Positions 8,094-13,281 of a stretch of DNA of 13,281 bases are shown one piece after another. Within the stretch, counting starts at the first letter, position 1. Each line of letters begins with the position of its first letter. Made by a program: the position numbers and the translations under genes. Below the pieces are notes generated by a model that saw only the letters and a program-made list of their open reading frames with translations, did no database searches and was not told where the DNA came from. The DNA comes from Limiplasma sp964504385 (GTDB taxonomy: Bacteria > Bacillota > Clostridia > Christensenellales > Aristaeellaceae), in assembly GCA_964504385.1 (NCBI GenBank), contig CAZDEF010000067.1, positions 1 through 13,281 on the forward strand, read 5' to 3'.

Positions 8094-8102
8094 ATTCTAC
8101 CA
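8094..8102 (-). promoter_or_regulatory. Extended -10 promoter for the lplB-ytcP-solute-binding-protein-GH2 operon
   Basis: The minus strand reads TGGTAGAAT, an extended -10 element (TGn plus TAGAAT, 5 of 6 matches). No good -35 hexamer lies 16-18 bases upstream, as expected for an activator-dependent or extended -10 promoter. Transcription would begin near 8087, leaving about 80 bases before the lplB TTG. The region is AT-rich compared with its surroundings. Confidence 0.55.
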
Positions 8103-8116
8103 TTCGCTGCAAAGTC

Positions 8117-8138
8117 ATAGCCTATTGATAATGGCTAT
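8117..8138. promoter_or_regulatory. Inverted repeat upstream of the lplB promoter, candidate operator
   Basis: The arms ATAGCC (8117-8122) and GGCTAT (8133-8138) flank a 10-base AT-rich centre. The repeat spans about -30 to -51 relative to the predicted lplB start site, a position used by activators. It lies just after the araC stop codon and has no T-run, so a terminator role is less likely. AraC proteins often bind direct repeats, so the link to the adjacent regulator is a guess. Confidence 0.4.
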
Positions 8139-8145
8139 CTACTGC

Positions 8146-9057
8146 TCAGATATTGCTATTTTTCTTTGTGACTTCTGGCAGTTTTTCCGTCGCAAGCACA
8201 ATCTGGCGCAGGCGGCGGTACTCGGTGGGCGTCACCTTTTCGTACTGCTTGAAGATGCGGTTGAAGGTAGCGATGCTGCCAAATCCGCTCTGCATGGCCA
8301 CTTCGGTGATGGACAGCGACAGATCGCCCAGCAGCTGTTCGCACCGGAGCATGCGCTGGCGCAGAAAGAAATCGTAAAAGCTCATGCCGGAATAGGCCTT
8401 GAACATGCGCGCAAAATGATATTTGGAGTAGCCGCTGTAGGCGGCCACATTCTCCAGCGTCAGTTTCTCATGGCAATGTTCGGCAATATATGAACATACG
8501 TCCAGAAACACCGTCATGGTTTGGTGATAGCGGTGCTGGGTCAGCTTTCCGTTCTCGGTGCTTTCCGTCTCCAGCAGGTAGCGCCCCGTCTGCAGAAACA
8601 TCATGCCCAGCCACAGCCGCGCCGCAGCGCCGCCGAACACCGCGTCGCTGTTGTACTCCTCAATGGCGTTCTGCAAATAACCGTGTACCTGCGCCAGCAG
8701 CTTTGCGTGCAGATCGCTGCGCAGATGCACGCAGGGATAAAAGCAGTGCTGCACGGCGGTGAGCCCTTCCACCGCGTAGAACTGGCTCTGGTCGATCATG
8801 AAAATATAGCGGCGGCCGCTGGGCGGGGCGTAGATCTCGTGTACGCTGCCGGCGGGGATGATGAGCACCTCGCCCTCGCACACCTCATACATCGTTTCGC
8901 CCACATACACGGTGTAGCCGTTTTCCACCGGCACGATCACCTCAAAGGAATTGTTCCAGTGGGCGGGATAATCCTCCGCCTGCACGTTGTCATACAGACG
9001 GATGGAATCGTTGATATGGTGCTCCAGCTGTCGAAGCCTGCTGAACGATTCTTTCAA
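8146..9057 (-). CDS. AraC-family transcriptional regulator with cupin-like sensor domain, 303 aa
   Basis: This one-component DNA-binding regulator probably controls the downstream sugar-uptake operon. The N-terminal part (about residues 30-90) resembles an AraC-type cupin sugar-binding domain, including EGEVLIIPAGSVHEI (61-75). A helical linker follows. The C-terminal 100 residues carry the two helix-turn-helix motifs: LTLENVAAYSGYSKYHFARMF (about 199-219) and ITEVAMQSGFGSIATFNRIFK (about 250-270), followed by the hallmark PTEYRRLR (277-284). The start is TTG at 9057, with GGGGAG eight bases upstream; no better in-frame ATG precedes the sensor domain. It lies first in the minus-strand block, 141 bases before lplB, and has its own promoter (9101-9130). 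Many LplABC operons are instead paired with a YesM/YesN two-component system; here a single-protein sensor replaces it. The inducer is unknown. Confidence 0.93.
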   Translation of the reverse strand: MKESFSRLRQLEHHINDSIRLYDNVQAEDYPAHWNNSFEVIVPVENGYTVYVGETMYEVCEGEVLIIPAGSVHEIYAPPSGRRYIFMIDQSQFYAVEGLTAVQHCFYPCVHLRSDLHAKLLAQVHGYLQNAIEEYNSDAVFGGAAARLWLGMMFLQTGRYLLETESTENGKLTQHRYHQTMTVFLDVCSYIAEHCHEKLTLENVAAYSGYSKYHFARMFKAYSGMSFYDFFLRQRMLRCEQLLGDLSLSITEVAMQSGFGSIATFNRIFKQYEKVTPTEYRRLRQIVLATEKLPEVTKKNSNI

Positions 9058-9100
9058 ACGCGGCTCTCCCCTTGATCTATGTTGCTGTCCTGCTGCTTTT

Positions 9101-9130
9101 ATTGTAACACAAAACCAAAGGACGTGGCAA
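9101..9130 (-). promoter_or_regulatory. Sigma-A-type promoter for araC
   Basis: On the minus strand a -35 element TTGCCA (9130-9125; 5 of 6 matches) and a -10 element TACAAT (9106-9101; 5 of 6) are separated by 18 bases. TGT just before the -10 adds an extended -10 feature. Transcription would start near 9094, about 37 bases before the araC TTG. The -35 lies inside the inverted repeat at 9121-9134. Confidence 0.7.
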
Positions 9131-9134
9131 CGTC
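9121..9134. promoter_or_regulatory. Inverted repeat between divergent promoters, candidate operator
   Basis: GACGT and ACGTC flank a GGCA centre. The site overlaps the predicted araC -35 element and ends 10 bases before the -35 of the opposing BMP promoter. A protein bound here would block araC transcription and could influence the BMP operon. The arms are only 5 bp, so chance occurrence is possible. Confidence 0.4.
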
Positions 9135-9144
9135 AATCTTTTTC

Positions 9145-9173
9145 TTGCGAAGGGGCAAAGAGCATAGTATAAT
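9145..9173 (+). promoter_or_regulatory. Strong sigma-A promoter for the BMP/Nup operon
   Basis: A perfect -10 box TATAAT (9168-9173) lies 17 bases after TTGCGA (9145-9150), which matches 4 of 6 bases of the -35 consensus. Transcription would begin near 9180, giving a leader of about 74 bases before the ATG at 9254. This is the best promoter match in the window. Confidence 0.82.
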
Positions 9174-9181
9174 GAAACAAA

Positions 9182-9196
9182 CCCCGTTTGACGGGG
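9182..9196 (+). promoter_or_regulatory. Stem-loop at the 5' end of the BMP/Nup operon mRNA
   Basis: CCCCG and CGGGG form a 5-bp GC stem with a 5-base loop, at the very start of the predicted transcript. No T-run follows. The position suggests a 5' mRNA-stabilising hairpin rather than a terminator. The leader is too short and lacks conserved motifs for me to call a riboswitch. Confidence 0.45.
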
Positions 9197-9253
9197 CAGC
9201 ATAGATGTCCCCAACCGGAATGCGAATGGAAGGAAAGGAAGGACTCCTGCAAT

Positions 9254-10246
9254 ATGAAAAAGCTGCTTTGTGTTCTGTTTTCCCTGATGATGATCCTTAC
9301 CCTCTGCGCGGGCTGCGCCTCTGCCAGCGCCGAGAACCTGAAGGTCGCGCTGTGCGTGGCGGAAACGCTGGGCGATCTGGGCTTTTACGACAGCGCCAAC
9401 GAGGGCCTGAAGCGCCTTGAGGCCGACTACGGCGTGGTGGGCAGCGTGGTGGAATGCAAGTCCGACGCGAGCATGTATCAGGTCGCGCTGGTAGAAGCCG
9501 CCGAAACGCACGATGTGGTGGTAGCCGTCGGCTGGCAGTTCTGGGACGGTCTGACCGCCGTGGTGCCCGAAATGCCCGATACCAAGTTCATCTTTGTGGA
9601 TAACGGTCTGGACGGCGTGGGCGACAACCTGCTGTCCATCATCTATGCCGAAAACGAAGGCTCCTTCCTGGCTGGCTACATCGCCATGAAGCTGTCTGAG
9701 AACGCCACCGTCGGCGTCATCGGCGGCGAAAACAGCGATACCATCAACAACTTCGTGGTGGGCTACAAGCAGGGCGCGCTCTATGCCAACCCCAACGGCA
9801 CCGTGCTGGATCCCATCTACACCGATGACTACGAAGCCCCCGACAAGGGCAAGGAGACCGCTCTGTCCCTGTACAGCCAGGGCGCGGACGTGGTGTATCA
9901 GGTGGCGGGCAAGACCGGTCTGGGCGTGTTTGAAGCCGCGCAGGAACAGGGCAAGTACGCCATCGGCGTTGACAGCGATCAGAAGTACGTCAATCCCGAC
10001 GTCATCCTCTGTTCCATGATGAAGAAGGTGGGCGACAGCGTGTACGACGTGGTGGCCCAGTACATCTCCGACGGCACCTTTGCCGGCGGCACCATCTGGG
10101 AAGCCGACATGTCCACCGGTCTGGTGGGTCTTGGCTACGGCGACGACACCATGACCCAGCAGGTCTCCGACGAGCTCAAGGCCGAAGTGGAAGCGTTGGC
10201 CCAGCAGATCATCGACGGCGCGATCGTGGTGGAAAGCACCCGCTAA
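9254..10246 (+). CDS. nupN: BMP-family ABC transporter substrate-binding lipoprotein, 330 aa
   Basis: This cell-surface binding protein belongs to the basic membrane protein (BMP/PnrA/NupN) family, whose characterised members bind purine nucleosides. The signal peptide core (residues 4-18) leads to LTLCAGC with Cys21 as the likely lipid-modified residue; position -3 is Cys rather than the usual Leu/Val/Ile, and an SASA site follows. Family motifs include LGDLGFYDSANEGLKRLE near residue 39 and, in the C-terminal lobe, ADVVYQVAGKTGLGVFEAA followed by YAIGVDSDQ. Length (330) is normal. The start is ATG at 9254 with AGGAAGGA about 10 bases upstream; the frame extends upstream without a good start. 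It is the first gene of an operon with a matching ATPase and two permeases, divergent from araC and driven by a strong promoter. The symbol follows the B. subtilis guanosine transporter; the true ligand here could be another nucleoside or a sugar. Confidence 0.92.
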   Translation: MKKLLCVLFSLMMILTLCAGCASASAENLKVALCVAETLGDLGFYDSANEGLKRLEADYGVVGSVVECKSDASMYQVALVEAAETHDVVVAVGWQFWDGLTAVVPEMPDTKFIFVDNGLDGVGDNLLSIIYAENEGSFLAGYIAMKLSENATVGVIGGENSDTINNFVVGYKQGALYANPNGTVLDPIYTDDYEAPDKGKETALSLYSQGADVVYQVAGKTGLGVFEAAQEQGKYAIGVDSDQKYVNPDVILCSMMKKVGDSVYDVVAQYISDGTFAGGTIWEADMSTGLVGLGYGDDTMTQQVSDELKAEVEALAQQIIDGAIVVESTR

Positions 10247-10261
10247 GTTTTTGAGATCACG

Positions 10262-10292
10262 GGGGCTGCATCCTCCTTTGAGGTGCAGCCCC
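10262..10292 (+). terminator. Terminator-like hairpin between the BMP gene and its ATPase gene, probable attenuator
   Basis: GGGGCTGCA (10262-10270) pairs with TGCAGCCCC (10284-10292). An inner CCTC/GAGG stem extends it after a one-base bulge, leaving a CTTT loop. The following sequence TTCGTTCC is only weakly T-rich. It begins 15 bases after the BMP stop and lies 42 bases before the ATPase start. No new promoter is evident downstream, so partial read-through is likely and would make binding protein in excess over the rest. Confidence 0.65.
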
Positions 10293-10334
10293 TTCGTTCC
10301 ATCTATCAGGATATCAGGCGATAAGGAGTCAGCC

Positions 10335-11873
10335 ATGTCAACCAATGAAATCGTGCGGTTCAGTCATGTGAGCAAGCAGTACCCCGGCACGCTGGCCAAC
10401 GACGACGTGAGCCTGTCCATTCAAAAGGGCGAGGTCTTTGCGCTGGTGGGCGAAAACGGCGCGGGCAAATCCACGCTGATGAATCTGCTGTACGGCATGC
10501 AGCAGCCCACCCTTGGCAAGATCTTCATCAAGGGCCAGCCGACCTCCGCCCAGCATAACCCGGAGATCGCCATGCAGATGGGCGTGAGCATGGTGCACCA
10601 GCACTTCAAGCTGGTGCCCGGTTTTACCGTGGCGCAAAACGTGCTGCTGGGGCACGAACCGAAGAAGGGCCTGTTCTACGATGAAGCCGCCGCCATCCGC
10701 CGCGTGCGCGAGCTCAGCGAGGAATACGGCCTGAAGGTGGAGCCCACCGACGTGGTGCGCGACCTGAGCGTGGGGCTGCAGCAGCGCGTGGAGATCCTCA
10801 AGGCGCTGCGCACGGGCGCGGATGTGCTCATTCTGGACGAACCCACCGCCGTGCTCACCCCGCAGGAGACGGAGGAGCTGTTCATCGTCATCCGCCGCAT
10901 CGTGCAGGAAAAAAACATGACCGTCATTCTCATCACCCACAAGCTGCCGGAGGTCATGCGCATTTCCGACCGCGTGGGCGTGATGCGCCGCGGCAGGCTG
11001 GAAAAGGTGCTCCTCACCCGCGATACCAGTGAAAAGGAGATCGCCTCGCTGATGGTGGGGCGCGACGTGATCTTTGACGATCTGCGCACCGCGCAGCGCG
11101 CCGGTCAGCCCATGCTGGAGATCTACAATCTGCGCGCGCTCAACGACCGCAACCTGCCGACGCTGGGCGGCGTGAACATCACCGTGCGCGCAGGCGAGAT
11201 CGTGGGCATCTGCGGCGTGGAGGGCAACGGTCAGACCGAGCTGGCCGAATGCATCGCCGGTATGCGCAAGGCCACGGCGGGCGAAGTGACCCTCTGCGGC
11301 CAGAACGTCACCGGCAAGACACCGCGCCAGATCCGCGCGCAGGGGCTGAGCTATATTCCCGAAGACCGCATGAGCATGGGCATGGACGCAAAGGCCAGCG
11401 TGGCCGAAAACCTGCTGCTGGGCCGCCAGCGCACCAAGGCGTTTTCCCTGTTCGGGCTGCATCTCAAGCGCGGCGCGGTGAACCGTCACGCCCGGGAAAT
11501 GGTCCAAACCTATGATATCCGCACCTCCGGCGTGGACGAACCGGCCGGTTCGCTCTCCGGCGGCAACATGCAAAAGGTGGTCATCGCGCGCGAGTTTGCC
11601 TTCGACAGCCCCGTGCTGCTCATCTGCCAGCCCACGCGCGGCGTGGACATCGGCGCGACGGAATTCATCCACGAACACATCATCGAAAAGCGCAATCAGG
11701 GCTGCGCCATCCTGCTCATCAGCGCGGATCTGGACGAGCTGTTCCGTCTGAGCGACCGGCTCATCACCCTGTATGACGGGCGCATCACCGGGCAATTCAA
11801 CGCCGGTGAGATCGACAAGCAGTTCATCAGCTACTACATGACCGGCGGCACGCAGGAGGTGGAGCGCGAATGA
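10335..11873 (+). CDS. nupO: Double-domain ABC transporter ATPase, NupO/YufO type, 512 aa
   Basis: This cytoplasmic ATPase powers the nucleoside/simple-sugar importer and carries two fused nucleotide-binding domains like RbsA and MglA. Domain 1 (about 5-240) is complete: Walker A GENGAGKST (39-47), Q-loop Gln89, signature LSVGLQQR (144-151), Walker B VLILDEP (164-170, Glu169) and H-loop His202. Domain 2 (about 258-500) has a degenerate Walker A, GVEGNGQT, lacking the lysine. It keeps the signature LSGGNMQK (407-414), but its Walker B, LLICQPT, lacks both the Asp and the catalytic Glu. Loss of activity in the second site is usual in this family, so it is probably not a defect. The start is ATG at 10335, with AAGGAG six bases upstream. 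The stop overlaps the start of the next permease gene (ATGA), indicating translational coupling. Confidence 0.94.
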   Translation: MSTNEIVRFSHVSKQYPGTLANDDVSLSIQKGEVFALVGENGAGKSTLMNLLYGMQQPTLGKIFIKGQPTSAQHNPEIAMQMGVSMVHQHFKLVPGFTVAQNVLLGHEPKKGLFYDEAAAIRRVRELSEEYGLKVEPTDVVRDLSVGLQQRVEILKALRTGADVLILDEPTAVLTPQETEELFIVIRRIVQEKNMTVILITHKLPEVMRISDRVGVMRRGRLEKVLLTRDTSEKEIASLMVGRDVIFDDLRTAQRAGQPMLEIYNLRALNDRNLPTLGGVNITVRAGEIVGICGVEGNGQTELAECIAGMRKATAGEVTLCGQNVTGKTPRQIRAQGLSYIPEDRMSMGMDAKASVAENLLLGRQRTKAFSLFGLHLKRGAVNRHAREMVQTYDIRTSGVDEPAGSLSGGNMQKVVIAREFAFDSPVLLICQPTRGVDIGATEFIHEHIIEKRNQGCAILLISADLDELFRLSDRLITLYDGRITGQFNAGEIDKQFISYYMTGGTQEVERE

Positions 11874-12991
11874 AAGGCATCTTGCAATCGCTGCGGGCGC
11901 TTTGTCGCCTGAAGCCCGCGCAAAAACTGACGCGGGATTATCTGCTCTCGCTGTTTCTGGCGGTGGCGCTGGCGCTGCTGGCGGGCGCGGGCATCATGCT
12001 GATCTGCGGGCATGACCCGGTGCAGGGCTATGCCGCGCTGCTCAGCGGCGCGCTGGGCAAGCCCCGCGTCATCGGCAATACGCTGGCCAAGACCGCCACG
12101 CTCTGCCTGACCGGACTGGCCATGAGTCTGGCGGCCAAGGCGGGCATGTTCAATGTGGGCGGCGAAGGCCAGCTCTATCTGGGCGCTATGGCCGCCGCAG
12201 TGGTGGGCGCGCAGGTGAAGGGCGCGCCCGCGTGGCTGGTGGTGGTGCTCTCGCTGGCGGCAGCCATGGCGGCAGGCGGCCTGTTTGCGCTGCTTCCCGC
12301 TGCGCTCAAGGTGAAGTGGAAGGTGGACGAGGTCATCACCACCATCATGCTCAACTCCGCAGCCATCTACTTTTGCAGCTATCTGGCCAACGGCCCGCTC
12401 AAAACGGCCGAGCGCGGCATTGCCACTGGCACGGACAGCATCATGAAGGAAGCGGCCTTCACCCCCCTCATCAAGCTGAGCAACCTGACCACCGGCGTAT
12501 TCTACGCGGCAGCGGTGGCGCTGCTGGTGTGGTATGTGATGACGCGCTCCTCCGTGGGCTTCGAAATGAAGCTGACGGGCGAGAATGACCGTTTCGCACG
12601 CTACGGCGGCATCTCCACCGGAAAGCTGATGATCTGGAGCATGATCTTCAGCGGCGCCATCTGCGGCATGGTGGGCATGCTGGAGGTGTTCGGCCTGCAC
12701 AAGCGCTTCCTCACCACAGTGAGCAACGAGGTGTACTTCGACGGCATGCTGGTTGCCATGATCATGCGCTACAATCCATTCGGCGTCATTCTGATGAGCT
12801 TCTTCTTTGCGGTGCTGTCCATCGGCGGCAAGTCGATGGAGCTGACCGCCGGCATTTCCAGCGAGCTGATCCTGATCGTGCAGTCAATCATCATCTTCTT
12901 TATGGCGGCGGAGAGCGGCATCCGCACATCGCTCTCCAACCGGCGCAGCGTGCGCAGAGCGCGCCGCGCGGCCCGAAGGGAGGCAGCGTAA
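11870..12991 (+). CDS. nupP: ABC transporter permease, NupP/YufP type, 373 aa
   Basis: This is the first of two membrane permeases of the nucleoside-type importer. The sequence is highly hydrophobic with about eight to ten membrane segments. It contains the family hallmarks KAGMFNVGGEGQ (90-101) and EVITTIMLN (154-162). Length (373) is close to the usual 340-370. Its ATG overlaps the ATPase stop by four bases, and AGGAGG lies about 10 bases upstream inside the ATPase gene. Its TAA at 12989-12991 is immediately followed by the ATG of the second permease. The C-terminal tail is unusually basic, with eight Arg in the last 18 residues (356-373), and probably lies on the cytoplasmic side. The family call is secure; the substrate is inferred from the gene set. 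Confidence 0.93.
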   Translation: MKGILQSLRALCRLKPAQKLTRDYLLSLFLAVALALLAGAGIMLICGHDPVQGYAALLSGALGKPRVIGNTLAKTATLCLTGLAMSLAAKAGMFNVGGEGQLYLGAMAAAVVGAQVKGAPAWLVVVLSLAAAMAAGGLFALLPAALKVKWKVDEVITTIMLNSAAIYFCSYLANGPLKTAERGIATGTDSIMKEAAFTPLIKLSNLTTGVFYAAAVALLVWYVMTRSSVGFEMKLTGENDRFARYGGISTGKLMIWSMIFSGAICGMVGMLEVFGLHKRFLTTVSNEVYFDGMLVAMIMRYNPFGVILMSFFFAVLSIGGKSMELTAGISSELILIVQSIIIFFMAAESGIRTSLSNRRSVRRARRAARREAA

Positions 12992-13281
12992 ATGGGCGAT
13001 ATCTTCAACATCCTGCTGCTGCAAAACACACTGCGCACCGCCACGCCCGTGGTGCTGGCGGCGCTGGGCTGCCTGATGACCCAGCATGTGAACATCACCA
13101 ACATCGGCATTGATGGCATGATGCTCATCGGTGCGTTCTTTGCGGTGTTGGGCAGCTACTTCTTCGGCAGCTGGGCGGCGGGGCTGGCCATCGCCATGCT
13201 GCTGGGCGTGCTGCTGGGGCTGTTCTACTATGTGTTCGTCATCAAGTTCAAAAGCGATGAATTCATCATCGGCGTGGCGCT
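12992..13281 (+). CDS. nupQ: ABC transporter permease, NupQ/YufQ type, N-terminal part (3' end outside window)
   Basis: The ATG at 12992 directly follows the stop of the preceding permease, with GGGAGG eight bases upstream of the start. Ninety-six codons are visible before the window ends, against a usual length of about 300. The protein begins with a hydrophobic segment (about 17-29), followed by NIGIDGMMLIGAFF (37-50), which corresponds to the conserved NxGxEGMMLxGA motif of this permease family; Asp replaces the more common Glu here. Further membrane segments follow. It completes the binding protein, ATPase, permease, permease set of the importer. Confidence 0.9.
   Translation, partial: MGDIFNILLLQNTLRTATPVVLAALGCLMTQHVNITNIGIDGMMLIGAFFAVLGSYFFGSWAAGLAIAMLLGVLLGLFYYVFVIKFKSDEFIIGVA

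Noticed and set aside
8117..8138. A terminator after araC
   Set aside because: The stem is 6 bp with a 10-base loop and no T-run follows on the minus strand; an operator fits the position better.
7324..8493. A 389-codon plus-strand frame covering lplB, the intergenic region and part of araC
   Set aside because: It crosses two real minus-strand genes and their promoter region, and shows no recognisable domain.
9174..9253. A purine or other riboswitch in the leader of the BMP operon
   Set aside because: The leader is only about 74 bases, with one small hairpin and no recognisable conserved aptamer core or expression platform.
9077..10345. A 422-codon minus-strand frame opposite the BMP gene, and a similar 485-codon frame opposite the ATPase (10338-11795)
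   Set aside because: Both are shadows: the plus-strand proteins have complete family motifs, and the minus-strand frames are His/Ala/Gly-rich without domains.
11150..11800. Damaged second ATPase domain in NupO (no Walker A lysine, no Walker B Asp or Glu)
   Set aside because: From family knowledge, a degenerate second domain is normal in YufO/NupO-type ATPases, so it is not evidence of a pseudogene.
1..13281. CRISPR arrays, tRNA or rRNA genes, insertion sequences, phage or defence genes
   Set aside because: I saw no regularly spaced repeats, cloverleaf sequences, transposase motifs or known defence domains; gene content is metabolic transport and hydrolysis throughout.

Overview
The window looks like a GC-rich chromosomal segment from a gut-type Clostridia (Firmicutes) bacterium. 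The clues are strong GGAGG ribosome binding sites, several TTG starts, a Gram-positive carbohydrate transporter of the LplB/YtcP type with no ATPase gene of its own, and a BMP-family nucleoside/sugar transporter. The C-rich third codon positions and a solute-binding protein whose signal peptide lacks a lipobox would suit a high-GC clostridial lineage such as the Christensenellales. That placement is an inference. Almost all of the DNA is coding and no stretch over 300 bases lacks a gene.

Layout. (1) Positions 1-900, plus strand: the C-terminal part of an L-fucose/L-arabinose isomerase-type protein, cut by the left edge. (2) Positions 901-1067: a convergent intergenic region with a near-perfect bidirectional terminator hairpin. 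(3) Positions 9057 down to 1068, minus strand: a glycoside-utilisation block in transcription order. It holds an AraC-family regulator with a cupin-like sensor, an LplB-type permease, a YtcP/LplC-type permease, an extracellular solute-binding protein and a large glycoside hydrolase family 2 enzyme with no signal peptide. (4) Positions 9058-9253: a divergent promoter region. (5) Positions 9254-13281, plus strand: a BMP-type substrate-binding lipoprotein, a double-domain ABC ATPase and two permeases, the last cut by the right edge. This is the gene order of the NupNOPQ/BmpA-NupABC nucleoside importers.

How the genes work together (inference from family knowledge). The AraC protein probably senses a sugar and activates the permease promoter in front of lplB. 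The solute-binding protein and two permeases import an oligosaccharide or glycoside, powered by a shared MsmX-type ATPase encoded elsewhere. The cytoplasmic GH2 enzyme then removes a terminal sugar, probably beta-linked galactose, glucuronate or a similar residue. The isomerase at the left edge could process a released deoxy-sugar or pentose, but it is convergent and belongs to another transcript. The BMP operon is a separate import system, most likely for nucleosides, with its own strong promoter.

The regulatory DNA is readable. There are sigma-A-type promoters for the BMP operon and araC, an extended -10 promoter for lplB with an inverted repeat just upstream, stem-loops on both sides of the solute-binding-protein cistron, and a terminator-like hairpin after the BMP gene. 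I see no RNA genes, CRISPR arrays, insertion sequences or phage genes. I do not see a clearly new biological system; the window reads as two ordinary import operons with some interesting regulatory details.
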